Part shown: in pieces, positions 1-10,553 of the stretch
Position numbering within the stretch: the stretch's first letter is position 1
Layout: each line of letters begins with the position of its first letter
Source of the DNA: Thermoanaerobaculia bacterium
Lineage (GTDB): Bacteria; Acidobacteriota; Thermoanaerobaculia; Multivoradales; Multivoraceae
Direction: 5' to 3'
Length of the DNA stretch: 64,000 nucleotides
NCBI GenBank assembly: GCA_022826745.1
Contig: JAJDUI010000010.1
Span: forward strand, 62,001 to 126,000
Made by a program: the position numbers and the translations under genes
Notes under the pieces: model-generated
The model's database searches: none
Seen by the model: only the letters and a program-made list of their open reading frames with translations
Told to the model about the DNA's origin: nothing

Positions 1-656
1 GAGACGGCCGGGAGGCGGCTGCGAACCGCCAGAGTCAGGCCGATGCCGGCCGCCAGCCACTGCGCGGCGGCCGTGGCGATGCCGGCGCCGTAGGCCGCCC
101 AGCCGAGGTGGATGATGAACCACCAGTTGAGCGCCACGTTGGCGAGGTTCGCCGCGGCGACGACGACCAGGGCGCGGCCGGCCTCCGCGCGGCCGAGGAA
201 CCACCCCGTCAGGGCGAGGTTGGCGAGGGTCGCCGGCGCTCCCCAGATGCGCGCGTCGAAGTAGCTGCGGCCCGCCTCCTCGACCGCGGGCTCGCCGGAC
301 AGGAGCCGGAAGCCGAGATCGCCCATCGGATCCCGGAGCAGCAGGAACAGGGCGCCCAGCACCGCCGCCAGCAGCAGCGCGCGGTAGAGGTGGGCGGCGA
401 TCTCGAACGGGTCTCCCCGGCCCCGCGACTGCGCCGTCATTCCGGTCGTGCTCATGCGCAGGAACGCGCAGCCGAAGTAGAGGTAGTCGAAGATGAGCGC
501 CGCCAGGATGACGCCGGCCAGGAAGCGCACGTCGTCGAGCCGTCCGAGCATCACCGTGTCGGCCAGGCCGGCCAGCGGCACGGTGAGGTTCGAGGCGGTG
601 TTGAGAGCCGTCAGGCGCGCGAACCGGTGGGGAAGGCTGGTCCCGGGAGTGCCCAT
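1..656 (-). CDS. MATE-family multidrug/Na+ efflux transporter (DinF-like), 3' end outside window
   Basis: This is the N-terminal half (about 218 residues) of a polytopic inner-membrane antiporter. Read on the minus strand it starts at ATG 656 with MGTPGTSLPHRFARLTAL, followed by hydrophobic segments. It carries MATE/DinF-type motifs: a PLAGLADTVMLGRL segment near residues 27-40 and an FLRMSTTGMTAQ segment near 65-76. MATE proteins expel cationic drugs or metabolites using Na+ or H+ gradients. The reading frame is open to base 1, so the gene continues beyond the window. It diverges from dctQ with only 36 bases between the starts. The family is well supported; the substrate cannot be inferred. 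Confidence 0.85.
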   Translation of the reverse strand, partial: MGTPGTSLPHRFARLTALNTASNLTVPLAGLADTVMLGRLDDVRFLAGVILAALIFDYLYFGCAFLRMSTTGMTAQSRGRGDPFEIAAHLYRALLLAAVLGALFLLLRDPMGDLGFRLLSGEPAVEEAGRSYFDARIWGAPATLANLALTGWFLGRAEAGRALVVVAAANLANVALNWWFIIHLGWAAYGAGIATAAAQWLAAGIGLTLAVRSRLPAV

Positions 657-673
657 CACGGCCGGAGCGCCGG

Positions 674-682
674 TGGTAGCCT
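674..682 (+). promoter_or_regulatory. candidate extended -10 promoter of the TRAP operon
   Basis: TGGTAGCCT fits a TG-n-TA-n-n-n-T extended -10 box. Its end is 10 bases before the dctQ ATG, which implies a leader of only a few bases. The same arrangement recurs elsewhere in the window. No -35 box is apparent. Confidence 0.45.
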
Positions 683-692
683 GCCCGCGCTT

Positions 693-1273
693 ATGGCGCC
701 AGCACCAACTCCGGGCGGCCTCCTGGCACGTTTCGTCGCCTGGACCGATCGCTTCAACTCGCGGCTCGGCGTGGCGGTCTCCTGGCTGACCCTGGCCATG
801 GTCGCGGTCGGAGCGTACAACGCGGTGGTCCGCTACCTGGGGCGCTTCACCGGCTGGAACCTGAGTTCGAACGCGTACCTGGAGCTCCAGTGGTACATGT
901 TCAGCCTCGTCTTCCTGCTGGGCGCGTCGTACGCGCTGCTGACGGGCGCCCACGTTCGGGTCGACGTGATCTACAGCCGGCTGCCGGAGCGCTGGCGGCG
1001 GCGGATCGACCTCTGGGGTTCGCTGCTCTTCCTCGTCCCGTTCGCGGTCTTCGGACTCGTCATGTCCTGGCCGGCCGTGCGGAACTCCTGGGCCGTGCTG
1101 GAGGTGTCCTCCGATCCGGGCGGCCTGCCGCGGTATCCGATCAAGACCGTGCTGCTCGTGGCGTTCACGCTCCTCGCCCTGCAGGGGCTCGCGGAGGCGG
1201 CGCGGAACTGGCTGCGCCTGCGCGCGCTCAAGGCCGGCGCGGAAGAGGAGGAGCTGCAGCAGGAGGGGCTGCT

Positions 1274-1277
<4 letters not shown>
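693..1277 (+). CDS. dctQ: TRAP transporter small permease (DctQ-type)
   Basis: This 194-residue protein is the small membrane subunit of a tripartite ATP-independent periplasmic (TRAP) transporter. It has four hydrophobic segments (about 28-45, 65-88, 104-128 and 150-170) and the family feature HVRVDVIY near residue 90. It helps couple the DctP-type binding protein to the large permease in the inner membrane. ATG 693 is chosen because the long upstream extension of the frame looks non-coding and runs antisense to the MATE gene. It overlaps dctM by 4 bases (GTGA), which suggests translational coupling. Confidence 0.88.
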
Positions 1278-2593
<1,316 letters not shown>

Positions 2594-2609
2594 CAGCCCT
2601 CAGGGGGCC

Positions 2610-3728
2610 TCAGCCGCCGCCGAAGGAGAACCGTGCGTACGCCTGTTCGGCGGTACTGAACCAGCGGAAGGAGGACCGGCGGGCCTCGTCCCAGGACTCG
2701 AAGATCTTTCGGTAACCGGCGTCGGCAGCCGCGTTCTCGTTCATCAGTTCGAAGGCCGTGTCCCGGCAGCCGGTCATGATCTCGTCCGAGAACGGGCGGA
2801 GCGTGACCCCTTCGTTCACCAGAGTGCGCATGGCGCCGGGGTTCTGGGCGTCGTAGCGGGCGGTCATGTCGATGTTCGTCTCGGCCGCGGCGGCGGTGAC
2901 GATCGCCTGGTACTCGGAAGGCAGGGAATCCCAGGCGGCGCGGCTGACATAGAGCGACAGCGTCGGCCCCGGCTCCCACCAGCCGGGGTAGTAGTAGTTC
3001 TTCGCCACCCGGTGGAAGCCGAGCTTCAGGTCGTCGTAGGGACCGATCCACTCCGCCGCGTCCACTACCCCGCGCTCGAGCGCGGGGTAGATCTCGCCGC
3101 CGGGGATGGTCTGCACGGTGACGCCCAGGCGACTCAGCACCTCGGCGCCGAGACCGGGAATGCGCATCTTGATGCCGCGCAGTTCCGCGAGCGTGTTGAC
3201 TTCGCGGCGGAACCAGCCGCCCATCTGACCGCCCGTGTTGCCGGCCGGAAAGTTCACGATGCTGAAGTCCGCGAACACCTCGCGCATCAACTCCAGGCCG
3301 CCGCCGTGGTAGAGCCAGGCATTCTGTTGCCGGGTGTTCAGGCCGAACGGCATCGCGGTGTCGAAGGCGAGCGCCGGGTTCTTGCCCGTGTAGTAGTAGG
3401 TCGCGCTGTGCCCGAGTTCGATCGTGCCCTGTTGGACGGCGTCGAGCACGCCCAGGGCCGGAACCAGTTCGCCGGCGGGGTAGGCGCGCACGCGGAAGCG
3501 GCCCTCGGTCAGGCTCTCGACCCGGTTGGCGAAGACCTCCGAGGCTCCGAAGATCGTGTCCAGGCCGCGCGGGAAGCTGGAGGCCAGACGCCAGGTCAAG
3601 CGGGGCCTCGCGACGACGCCGGGAGCGCCGTCGGAGGCGGTCGATTCGGCACCGCCGCAGGCGGCGACGGCGCCGGCGCCGGCCAGAGCGGCCGTGCCCA
3701 GGAAGTCCCTGCGATTTCGTTCGGTCAT
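2610..3728 (-). CDS. dctP: TRAP transporter periplasmic solute-binding protein (DctP-type), Tat-like lipoprotein signal
   Basis: This 372-residue protein is the extracytoplasmic substrate receptor of the adjacent TRAP transporter. The N-terminus carries a twin-arginine motif (R6-R7-D-F-L) and a lipobox-like AVAAC with Cys24, so it may be exported folded and then lipidated. The mature part has DctP features: a YPAGEL segment, a GMRIPG-type motif (here KMRIPGLGAEVL) and a conserved DAAEWIGP segment near residue 225. That last segment resembles the DctP branch that binds 2-oxo acids such as pyruvate or lactate, but substrate assignment is inference. The gene lies opposite to dctQM and converges on dctM, an unusual order for TRAP operons. 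Confidence 0.9.
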   Translation of the reverse strand: MTERNRRDFLGTAALAGAGAVAACGGAESTASDGAPGVVARPRLTWRLASSFPRGLDTIFGASEVFANRVESLTEGRFRVRAYPAGELVPALGVLDAVQQGTIELGHSATYYYTGKNPALAFDTAMPFGLNTRQQNAWLYHGGGLELMREVFADFSIVNFPAGNTGGQMGGWFRREVNTLAELRGIKMRIPGLGAEVLSRLGVTVQTIPGGEIYPALERGVVDAAEWIGPYDDLKLGFHRVAKNYYYPGWWEPGPTLSLYVSRAAWDSLPSEYQAIVTAAAAETNIDMTARYDAQNPGAMRTLVNEGVTLRPFSDEIMTGCRDTAFELMNENAAADAGYRKIFESWDEARRSSFRWFSTAEQAYARFSFGGG

Positions 3729-3780
3729 CCGCGTTCCCCGTTCTTGTCGGTTCTCGTTTGTCTCGCTGGGAGCGGCGGGC

Positions 3781-3786
3781 AGTCTA
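3781..3786 (-). promoter_or_regulatory. candidate -10 box of dctP
   Basis: TAGACT on the minus strand lies about 52 bases upstream of the dctP ATG. The same hexamer occurs upstream of the HU-family gene and the enoyl-CoA hydratase-like gene, which is the main reason for calling it. Confidence 0.3.
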
Positions 3787-3812
3787 CGCGAAGCGATGCA
3801 TGTTCTCGGCGC

Positions 3813-4766
3813 TCAGTGCGCCTCGCTCAGCCAGCGCTCCGCGTCGATCGCCGCCTGGCAGCCGGTGCCGGCCGCGGTGACCGCCTGCCGGTAGATCGGG
3901 TCCATCACGTCGCCGCAGGCGAAGACACCGTCGATATCCGTTGCCGTGCCGGGATGGCGGACCCTGAGGTAGCCGACATCGTCCATCGCCAGCTTGCCGC
4001 GGAACAGTTCGGTGTTCGGGTTGTGTCCGATCGCCATGAAGACACCCTGGCAGGAGAAGTCCGATTCGTCGCCCGTGCGGGTGTCGCGGAGGCGGACGCC
4101 GCTGACGCCCTTTTCCTGGGAACCGTGGATCTCTTCCACCGTGGCGAAGAAGCGCCACTCGATCTTCTCGTTCGCGGCCGCACGCTCGCGCATGATGATC
4201 GAGGCCCGCAGCTCGCCGCGGCGATGCACGATCGTCACCTTGCTGGCGAACTTCGTCAGGAAGGTGGCTTCTTCCATCGCCGTGTCGCCGCCTCCGACCA
4301 CGACGAGCTCCTTGTCGCGGAAGAAGAAGCCGTCGCAGGTGGCGCAGGCCGAGACGCCGTAGCCCATCAACTCGGCCTCCGAAGGCAGTCCCAACTGGCG
4401 GGCCGAGGCGCCGGTGGCGATGATCAGGGCGTCGGTGGAGTACTCGCCGCCGTCCGTCTCGAGCCGGAACGGGCGTTCGTTCAGGTCCACGGAGACTCCC
4501 GTCTCGAAGCGCGTATCGGCGCCGAAACGCTGAGCCTGGGCCCGCATCTGGTCGATCAGCTCGGGCCCCATGATCCCCTTCGGGAAGCCCGGGTAGTTCT
4601 CGACATCGGTCGTGATCGTCAGTTGCCCGCCCGGCTGGCCGCCCTCGAGAACCAGCGGCGAGAGATCGGCGCGTGCCGCGTACAGGGCCGCGGTGAGTCC
4701 CGCGGGTCCCGATCCGAGGATGGTCAGCCGGTGGTGGTCTGGAGAGGCGGACGGAGCGGTCGTCAT
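3813..4766 (-). CDS. trxB: thioredoxin-disulfide reductase
   Basis: This 317-residue cytoplasmic flavoprotein transfers electrons from NADPH to thioredoxin. It has the FAD-binding GSGPAG at residues 18-23, the redox-active CATC at 141-144, an NADPH-binding [10 protein letters not shown] segment just after it, and the C-terminal FAD motif GVFACGDV. Length is typical of the low-molecular-weight class. ATG 4766 is chosen because it overlaps the pssA stop by 4 bases and leaves a normal N-terminus. It is the last gene of the tsaB-ydcH-psd-pssA-trxB minus-strand group. Confidence 0.95.
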   Translation of the reverse strand: MTTAPSASPDHHRLTILGSGPAGLTAALYAARADLSPLVLEGGQPGGQLTITTDVENYPGFPKGIMGPELIDQMRAQAQRFGADTRFETGVSVDLNERPFRLETDGGEYSTDALIIATGASARQLGLPSEAELMGYGVSACATCDGFFFRDKELVVVGGGDTAMEEATFLTKFASKVTIVHRRGELRASIIMRERAAANEKIEWRFFATVEEIHGSQEKGVSGVRLRDTRTGDESDFSCQGVFMAIGHNPNTELFRGKLAMDDVGYLRVRHPGTATDIDGVFACGDVMDPIYRQAVTAAGTGCQAAIDAERWLSEAH

Positions 4767-5533
4767 CGGCCGCGGAGCGTAGCAGCGCGAAGACGGATCG
4801 CCCGGCGGCGTCGCCTGAGGCGGCGAGCGAGCCAGGCGGTCGGTCCGGAGAGCGCGTAGCTGGCCGCGCCGACCAGGAAGAAGACACCGATGTGGATCAG
4901 CGCCAGCACGGCGATCGAGGCGATGACGAGAACCACCCGGAAACTCCGGCGGCGCCGGAAGTCGACTTCCTTGAAGCTGACGTAACGGAAGGTGGAGACG
5001 GCGAGCAGGCCGACAACGACCAGCGCGGACAGAACGACGATCTGGAACAGAAAGGAGTCGCCCCGGGTGTCGACGAAGAAGAGAATCGAGCCGATCGCCC
5101 CCGCGGCGGCGGGCGCCGGCAGCCCGACGAAGTAGGCGGGGTCGGCCGTGCGGCGGCTGACGTTGAAGCGGGCCAGGCGGGCGGCGTTGCAAAGCAGGTA
5201 GACGGCCGGCGCCGCGAAGCCCACGCGCCCGAGCTCGTGAAGGCCCCAGAGGTAGCAGAGCAATGCCGGGGCCAGGCCGAAGGAGACCAGGTCGGCCAGC
5301 GAGTCGTACTCCCTGCCGAAGGGACTCGCGGTGCCGGTCAGACGGGCTATCCGGCCGTCCAGCGTGTCGAGGCAGGCCGCGGCGAAGAGCATCAGCACGG
5401 CGGCCTGGAACTGCCCCTCGAGACCTGCCAGCAGAGCGTAGAAGCCGAGCAGCATGTTCGCGGTCGTGAACAGGCTGGGGATCACGTAGGCCCCGGCCCG
5501 CAACGGTCTCGGTTTGCGTGGCTTCCAGTTCAT
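4763..5533 (-). CDS. pssA: CDP-diacylglycerol--serine O-phosphatidyltransferase
   Basis: This 256-residue inner-membrane enzyme makes phosphatidylserine from CDP-diacylglycerol and serine. The CDP-alcohol phosphatidyltransferase signature is complete: D59-G60-x2-A63-R64-x8-G73-x3-D77-x3-D81. Several membrane segments follow. The length fits the Bacillus/archaeal-type PssA rather than the larger E. coli enzyme. It sits directly after psd with a 4-base overlap and before trxB with another, so the two phosphatidylethanolamine steps are encoded together. The C-terminal end is arginine-rich. Confidence 0.93.
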   Translation of the reverse strand: MNWKPRKPRPLRAGAYVIPSLFTTANMLLGFYALLAGLEGQFQAAVLMLFAAACLDTLDGRIARLTGTASPFGREYDSLADLVSFGLAPALLCYLWGLHELGRVGFAAPAVYLLCNAARLARFNVSRRTADPAYFVGLPAPAAAGAIGSILFFVDTRGDSFLFQIVVLSALVVVGLLAVSTFRYVSFKEVDFRRRRSFRVVLVIASIAVLALIHIGVFFLVGAASYALSGPTAWLARRLRRRRRAIRLRAATLRGR

Positions 5534-6228
5534 GGTTCGTCTCCGGTTCGGACGGCGGGTCGTCGGACCGGAAGGTCCTCCGGCGGCGGCGTGGACGGGT
5601 CCGTGGGCATGGCGAGCGGCGTCTCGCCGGAGATCACGCGCTGGCCCTTCTCGACCAGGGGGTCGTAGGAAAGCGGCACGAACACGTCGACGCGGGAGCC
5701 GAACTTGATCAGGCCAAGGGGTTCGCCCTGGATCACCCGCTGGCCGGCCTGGACATGGGCAACCACGCGTCGGGCAACGAGCCCGGCGATCTGCCGCACC
5801 GCGATGAGATCGCCCTGGGGCCGGCGCAGCAGGGTGAGGTGGTTCTCGTTCGCGTCGCCGGCCTCCTTGCGGAAGGCGGGGAGCTTCTTCCCGGGCGTCG
5901 CGATGCTGCCGATCACAACGCCCTCGACCGGCGTCTTCTGGGTATGGACGTTGAAGACGGAAAGGAAGATCGAGATGCGCCGCCAGGCCTCGTCCCCGAG
6001 GGCGCTGTCGGTGATCACCTCCACGGCCATCACCGTTCCCTCGGCAGGAGAAAGGACGACGTCGGGCGGTCCCTCGTAGTTTCGCGTGGGGTCGCGGAAG
6101 AAGAGGAGGACCAGGACGCCGAGGACGGCCATCGTGCCCGCGGCTACGTGCCAGCCAAGGGGCCAGAAGACCGCCGCCGCGGCCAGGAACGGCAGCACGA
6201 ACGGCCAGGCCTCCCGAGCGAATCTCAT
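5530..6228 (-). CDS. psd: phosphatidylserine decarboxylase proenzyme
   Basis: This 232-residue pyruvoyl enzyme converts phosphatidylserine to phosphatidylethanolamine. N-terminal hydrophobic segments (about 9-45) anchor it to the membrane. The self-cleavage site is G177-S178 in the motif [11 protein letters not shown], so Ser178 should become the pyruvoyl group of the alpha chain. The conserved SPAEG and [11 protein letters not shown] segments are present. It is the short class of Psd that usually neighbours a short PssA, as here. The stop overlaps the pssA start by 4 bases. Confidence 0.94.
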   Translation of the reverse strand: MRFAREAWPFVLPFLAAAAVFWPLGWHVAAGTMAVLGVLVLLFFRDPTRNYEGPPDVVLSPAEGTVMAVEVITDSALGDEAWRRISIFLSVFNVHTQKTPVEGVVIGSIATPGKKLPAFRKEAGDANENHLTLLRRPQGDLIAVRQIAGLVARRVVAHVQAGQRVIQGEPLGLIKFGSRVDVFVPLSYDPLVEKGQRVISGETPLAMPTDPSTPPPEDLPVRRPAVRTGDEP

Positions 6229-6288
6229 CCGTTCAACCGGGATGGGGGCCAGGGGCCAAACGAGGAGCCCGCGACGGGTTCGACGTTT

Positions 6289-6516
6289 CTAGCTGGCTGC
6301 TTGAAGGGCGTGGGACCGGATGATCGACTCCATGCGGTCCTTGAGAGCGAGCTTGTGGAGCTTGATGCGCTTGGCCTCGGACTGATCCGTCGGCGAGAGG
6401 ACGGGGCGGCCGACCAGTTCTTCGAGTTGACTCTCACAGGCCTGATGCTCTTCGTAGAGCTTCTTGAACTCGCCCTCCTGCGCCAGAAGTTCTTCCTTGA
6501 CTGCGTCATCGCTCAT
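6289..6516 (-). CDS. YdcH/DUF465-family small helical protein
   Basis: This 75-residue acidic/basic helical protein has the layout of the YdcH (DUF465) family: an N-terminal helix, an EEHQACESQLEEL middle and a C-terminal KLHKLALKDRMESII helix. The function of the family is not established. The start overlaps the tsaB stop by 4 bases, so it is probably translated from the tsaB message. A 60-base gap separates it from psd. Confidence 0.75.
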   Translation of the reverse strand: MSDDAVKEELLAQEGEFKKLYEEHQACESQLEELVGRPVLSPTDQSEAKRIKLHKLALKDRMESIIRSHALQAAS

Positions 6517-7226
6517 TCGGTGCGCGCCTCCCTTCGTCGTCGTTCGGTGGCTTTCCGCGGGGCCTGCTTCGAGCGTACCAGCTTGGGCGGGCTCGTCGCG
6601 GGCGGGCGGAGGTAGAGAGGTTCCACGAGCGTCGAGGGATCCCAGGGAAAGTCACCGCCTTGCATCAGGTGCAGCATGCTCGGCGCGAGCTCCGTCGCTT
6701 CGACCGCACCGGCCGGCACCTCGAGCGCGGCCGCGCCGTGGCCGACGAGAGGAAGAGCGGTCCGGTTGAGATCGGTCCGAGTCCTGATCTCAGCCGGTCC
6801 GTCGACCTGGGGCGTGCCGTCCGCTCTCAGCAGCACGCGCTGTGCGAACCAGCGGTCCCGATGCGCATCGACGACCGCCAGCACCACCGGCTCCGGCGCA
6901 GCCGCGCGCGCGGCGTAGTGGCCGGCCAGGACCTCGAAGGTGGAGACCGCGCCCGCGCGCACTCCGGAGGCCTGGTGCAGGCCGATCGCGGTGGCCAGTC
7001 CAACCCGCAGGCCGGTAAAGCTGCCCGGTCCCCTGGCTGCTCCGATCCCTGCCAGGTCCCGGGCTTCGAGACCCGCGCGGGCCAGCAACTCGTCGATCAT
7101 CGCGATGAGTTCGCGCGACGAACGGCCCTGAGGCGTGGCGAGCGTGTCGACCCGGTCGGGAAGAGCGAGCGCCACGCTGACGACCGCCGAACCGGTGTCG
7201 AACGCGAGCAGCGGCCCGGAAGCCAT
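6513..7226 (-). CDS. tsaB: tRNA threonylcarbamoyladenosine biosynthesis protein TsaB
   Basis: This 237-residue protein is the TsaB partner of the t6A modification complex, which adds threonylcarbamoyl to A37 of ANN-decoding tRNAs. It has the ASKHA-fold start LLAFDTGSAVVSVAL and the family hallmark GPGSFTGLRVGLATAIGL near residues 66-83. Its role is to scaffold TsaD and TsaE; it is not catalytic itself. The ATG at 7226 is only 27 bases from the divergent mutS start and 8 bases from a minus-strand TATAGT, so the message is probably leaderless. Confidence 0.92.
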   Translation of the reverse strand: MASGPLLAFDTGSAVVSVALALPDRVDTLATPQGRSSRELIAMIDELLARAGLEARDLAGIGAARGPGSFTGLRVGLATAIGLHQASGVRAGAVSTFEVLAGHYAARAAAPEPVVLAVVDAHRDRWFAQRVLLRADGTPQVDGPAEIRTRTDLNRTALPLVGHGAAALEVPAGAVEATELAPSMLHLMQGGDFPWDPSTLVEPLYLRPPATSPPKLVRSKQAPRKATERRRREARTE

Positions 7227-7234
7227 GGCCGCTC

Positions 7235-7242
7235 ACTATACT
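7235..7242. promoter_or_regulatory. overlapping divergent -10 boxes for tsaB and mutS
   Basis: The 8-base ACTATACT reads TATACT (7237-7242) towards mutS and TATAGT (7240-7235) towards tsaB. It ends 11 bases before the mutS GTG and 8 bases before the tsaB ATG. One symmetrical -10 element may therefore serve both genes with nearly leaderless transcripts. The neighbouring -35 regions are weak. Confidence 0.5.
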
Positions 7243-7253
7243 GGCGGCCGTCC

Positions 7254-9971
7254 GTGGACGGGAGCGCTGCAGAGAACGCGGGGGATTCACGGACACCCGC
7301 CGGTCGATCGGCTGGGCCGGCCCGGGACCTCGCCACTCTCACGCCGATGCTCCGGCACTACCTGACGGTCAAGGCCGACTACCCGGACGCGATTCTGCTG
7401 TACCGGATGGGCGACTTCTTCGAGCTGTTCTTCGAGGACGCCACGACCGCCGCACCGGTACTCGATGTCGCCCTCACCGCGCGGCAGAAGGGAACCGCCA
7501 GCGAGGCGCCGATGTGCGGGGTGCCCCACCACGCGGTCGAGTCCTACATCGCCAGGCTGCTCGACGCGGGCTACAAGGTCGCCGTCTGCGATCAGGTCGA
7601 GGATCCGGCGCAGGCCCGGGGGCTGGTGCGCCGGGAGGTCACGCGGATCGTGACGCCGGGAACGATCAGCGACCTGGAGATGCTCGATCAGAACCGGCCG
7701 AACTACCTTGCCGGGATCCGCTTCAATGGAGGGGCGGGCGCGGGTGCCTTCCTCGACGTCTCGACCGGCGAGTTCTTCGTGCGCCGTTGGGCGGACGCTG
7801 CGTTCGCGGTGGACGATCTCGAACGGCTCGCGCCGCGCGAGGTTCTCACGTGCGGCGCGGACTTCGACAGGCGTGGCGCCGACCCGGCCGGCCAGCTTCC
7901 GGCCTGGATCGACCGTGCCGGCGTTCCGCACACCGCGGTCGACAGTTCGGAGGCGCCGCGCTCTGCCTCCGCCGAGCGCGCCCTGCGCCGGCAGTTTCAG
8001 GTCGACAACCTGCGCGGCTTCGGTCTGGTCGAGGGTGAGGCCGCGGTTGCAGCGGCCGCCCTCGTGCTGGAGTACGCACGCCGCGCCGCCAGATCGGACA
8101 TCGATCACGTAACGGGTCTCGAGGTTCAGCACGACGACCGTTGCGTGGTCGTGGATGACACGACGCTGCGCAACCTGGAGGTCTTTCGGCACCTCCAGCA
8201 CCAGGGCGGACGGACTCTCGTCGACGTGCTCGACCTCACGCTCACGGGGCCCGGCGCCCGCGCCCTGCGGCGCTGGCTGAGTCGGCCGCTCCGGGACGCG
8301 GGCGCCCTGGAACAGCGCCACGACGCGGTCGACGTGCTGCTCCGGAACATCTCGCTGCGGGAGTCCCTCCGCTCACGGTTCAGGGGCATGGCCGACCTTG
8401 AGCGGCTGACGTCGAGGCTGGTCCTGGGCCGGATCAGTCCGCGCGAGGCGGCGGCCCTGCGGGACACGCTGCGCGACGCTCCTTCCACACTGGCGGCCGT
8501 GGCCGGCCTGGATGCCGACCTCCTCGTGCGCATGGCAACGACGGACGCGCTGCCCGGGCTGCGAGCGAGGTTCGACGCAACACTTGCGGAGGCGCCGGGC
8601 TCGCTGAGCGATGGTGGCGTGATCGCAACCGGCGTCGACCCGGAACTCGACCGCCTCCGGTCTCTGGCACGGGACGGCAAGGGGCACATGGCGGCCCTCG
8701 AGGCAGGGGAGCGGGAGGCGACGGGAATCCCTTCGCTGAAGGTCGGCTACAACCGCGTCTTCGGCTACTACCTGGAGGTCCGCAAGACCCAGCAGGAGCG
8801 GGTTCCCGACCACTACGTGCGCCGGCAGACCCTGACCAACGCCGAACGCTATGTCACGGAGGATCTGAAGACGCTGGAACAGCAGATCCTGGGCGCCGAG
8901 AGCGGCCAGCTTGCGCTGGAACAGGAGATCTTCGAGTCGCTCCGGGCCGAGGCCGCCCGGGAAGCCCCGCGCCTGCTTGCCCTGGCGGCGGCGCTGGCCC
9001 GGCTCGACTGTCTGACCGCACTGGCGGAAGCCGCGGGCCGCTACGACTACGTCCGACCGCGGATGCTGGCGGCGCCCGGCAGGATCGAGATCCGCGATGG
9101 CCGCCATCCCGTCGTCGAACGATCGACGGCGGCCATCCGCGGCGCTTCCGGTTTCGTACCGAACGACGTGTGCCTCGATCGGGAGCGGGAGCAGATCATC
9201 CTGCTGACCGGCCCCAATATGGGCGGCAAGTCGACCTACCTCCGGCAGACCGCGCTGATCGTGTTGATGGCTCACGCGGGGTGCTTCGTGCCCGCCGGGA
9301 GCGCCGAGATCGGCCTGGTCGACCGGGTCTTCACCCGTGTCGGCGCCAGCGACGATCTCGCCCGCGGCGAATCGACGTTCATGGTCGAGATGGTGGAGAC
9401 CGCGAACATCCTGCGTCACGCGACGCCCGACAGCCTGGTCGTCCTGGACGAGGTTGGCCGGGGCACATCGACCTACGACGGTCTCTCCCTGGCGTGGGCC
9501 ATCATTGAACGCCTGCACGAGCACAACGGCTCGCTGGCGCTCTTCGCCACCCACTACCACGAACTCACCGGCCTGCCGTCGACGCTTGCTCGGGTCAGGA
9601 ACTCGCGGATGGCGGTGAAGGAGTGGCAGGACCAGATCCTGTTCCTGCACAGGGTCGCGGAAGGCCGTGCCGACAAGTCCTACGGTCTGCACGTGGCGCG
9701 TCTGGCCGGGGTGCCCCAGGAGGTCGTCGAGCGCGCGGCCGCCGTGCTCTCGAACATCGAGTCCCAGCAGTACGGCTTCTCCGGCAGGCCCCGGGTCGTC
9801 GACGGCGCTTCCGGAGCGCCGCCGAGTCCGGGCGCGGACCAGCTCGCGTTGTGGGGTGGCGAAGACGAGGCCGTGATCGAGGCGCTGCGGGCGGTCGACG
9901 TGGACCAGTTGACGCCGGTGGCCGCCCTGAACCTGCTCCAGACCCTGCAGAGCCGGCTTGGCGTGAAGTAG
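7254..9971 (+). CDS. mutS: DNA mismatch repair protein MutS
   Basis: This 905-residue ATPase recognises mismatches in newly replicated DNA. It has the mismatch-contacting Phe-x-Glu in YRMGDFFELF near residue 50. The C-terminal ATPase has Walker A (GPNMGGKSTYLRQ), the STFMVEM motif, Walker B (VVLDEVGRGTSTYDG) and the ATHYHEL segment. Length is near the MutS1 norm of 850-900. The conserved start LTPMLRHYL lies about 30 residues in. GTG 7254 is preferred over ATG 7347 because ATG 7347 would cut into that element. mutS converges on ssb. Confidence 0.95.
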   Translation: MDGSAAENAGDSRTPAGRSAGPARDLATLTPMLRHYLTVKADYPDAILLYRMGDFFELFFEDATTAAPVLDVALTARQKGTASEAPMCGVPHHAVESYIARLLDAGYKVAVCDQVEDPAQARGLVRREVTRIVTPGTISDLEMLDQNRPNYLAGIRFNGGAGAGAFLDVSTGEFFVRRWADAAFAVDDLERLAPREVLTCGADFDRRGADPAGQLPAWIDRAGVPHTAVDSSEAPRSASAERALRRQFQVDNLRGFGLVEGEAAVAAAALVLEYARRAARSDIDHVTGLEVQHDDRCVVVDDTTLRNLEVFRHLQHQGGRTLVDVLDLTLTGPGARALRRWLSRPLRDAGALEQRHDAVDVLLRNISLRESLRSRFRGMADLERLTSRLVLGRISPREAAALRDTLRDAPSTLAAVAGLDADLLVRMATTDALPGLRARFDATLAEAPGSLSDGGVIATGVDPELDRLRSLARDGKGHMAALEAGEREATGIPSLKVGYNRVFGYYLEVRKTQQERVPDHYVRRQTLTNAERYVTEDLKTLEQQILGAESGQLALEQEIFESLRAEAAREAPRLLALAAALARLDCLTALAEAAGRYDYVRPRMLAAPGRIEIRDGRHPVVERSTAAIRGASGFVPNDVCLDREREQIILLTGPNMGGKSTYLRQTALIVLMAHAGCFVPAGSAEIGLVDRVFTRVGASDDLARGESTFMVEMVETANILRHATPDSLVVLDEVGRGTSTYDGLSLAWAIIERLHEHNGSLALFATHYHELTGLPSTLARVRNSRMAVKEWQDQILFLHRVAEGRADKSYGLHVARLAGVPQEVVERAAAVLSNIESQQYGFSGRPRVVDGASGAPPSPGADQLALWGGEDEAVIEALRAVDVDQLTPVAALNLLQTLQSRLGVK

Positions 9972-9974
9972 CAG

Positions 9975-10008
9975 GCCGCCTCCGGCGGCTGCCGGCCAGA
10001 AGGCCGGC
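9975..10008. terminator. tandem GC-rich hairpins between convergent mutS and ssb
   Basis: Two perfect inverted repeats follow the mutS stop. The first is GCCGCC-TCC-GGCGGC at 9975-9989. The second is GCCGGCC-AGAA-GGCCGGC at 9991-10008. Neither has a T-tract, so this would be a tract-less bidirectional terminator or a REP-like element. It is the clearest terminator-like structure in the window. Confidence 0.5.
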
Positions 10009-10023
10009 GCACCGACAACGGAG

Positions 10024-10467
10024 CTAGAACGGGATGTCGTCGTCCTGTTCGCCGGCGTCGAAGCCCTGGTCCTGCGGCGCCGGTTGAGGCTGTTCGCGGC
10101 GGCTCTGGCCCCCGTAGCCCTGCTGTCCCTGGTTGTCGCCGCGGCTGCCCAGCATCTGGAAGTTGTCGCAGACGATCTCGGTCATGAAACGCTTCTGGCC
10201 GGTCTGCTGATCGTCCCAGGAGCGGGTCTGCAGGCGCCCCTCAACGGAGACGAGTTTTCCCCGGTTGAGGTACTGGCCTGCCACCTCTGCCTGCCGTCCC
10301 CAGCAAACGATGCGATGCCATTCCGTGTCTTCCTGGCGGTTGCCGTCCCGGTCGCGCCAGCGACGGGTAGTGGCGACGCTGAAGTTCGCGACGGTCTGGC
10401 CGGACTGGGTGGTGCGGATCTCCGGGTCGCGGCCCAGGTTCCCGATGAGGATCACCTTGTTCAACAT
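10024..10467 (-). CDS. ssb: single-stranded DNA-binding protein
   Basis: This 147-residue protein coats single-stranded DNA during replication and repair. It starts [16 protein letters not shown], followed by the OB fold with [14 protein letters not shown] and an EGRLQTRSW segment. A glutamine/glycine-rich linker leads to the acidic tail DDDIPF that recruits partner proteins. ATG 10467 is chosen because the conserved N-terminus begins there and an AGAGAGGAAGAG purine stretch lies just upstream. It does not sit beside rpsF here, unlike in many bacteria. Confidence 0.96.
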   Translation of the reverse strand: MLNKVILIGNLGRDPEIRTTQSGQTVANFSVATTRRWRDRDGNRQEDTEWHRIVCWGRQAEVAGQYLNRGKLVSVEGRLQTRSWDDQQTGQKRFMTEIVCDNFQMLGSRGDNQGQQGYGGQSRREQPQPAPQDQGFDAGEQDDDIPF

Positions 10468-10553
10468 GCTCTTGACTCTTCCTCTCTGATTCGCGTTCAA
10501 GCCGTGGTGCGTCGTTGCGCCGGGGGCGTGCCCTGGAGGGCTGGCGGAGAACC

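Noticed and set aside
108..692. N-terminal extension of dctQ back to base 108
   Set aside because: This part is antisense to the MATE gene, which has clear family motifs, and is highly charged without domain similarity.
2594..2609. GGGGGC-rich stretch between dctM and dctP as a terminator
   Set aside because: The complementary bases do not form a stable stem of more than about four pairs in the 16-base gap.
3012..4859. Plus-strand frame of 615 codons opposite dctP and trxB
   Set aside because: Shadow of two well-defined minus-strand genes.
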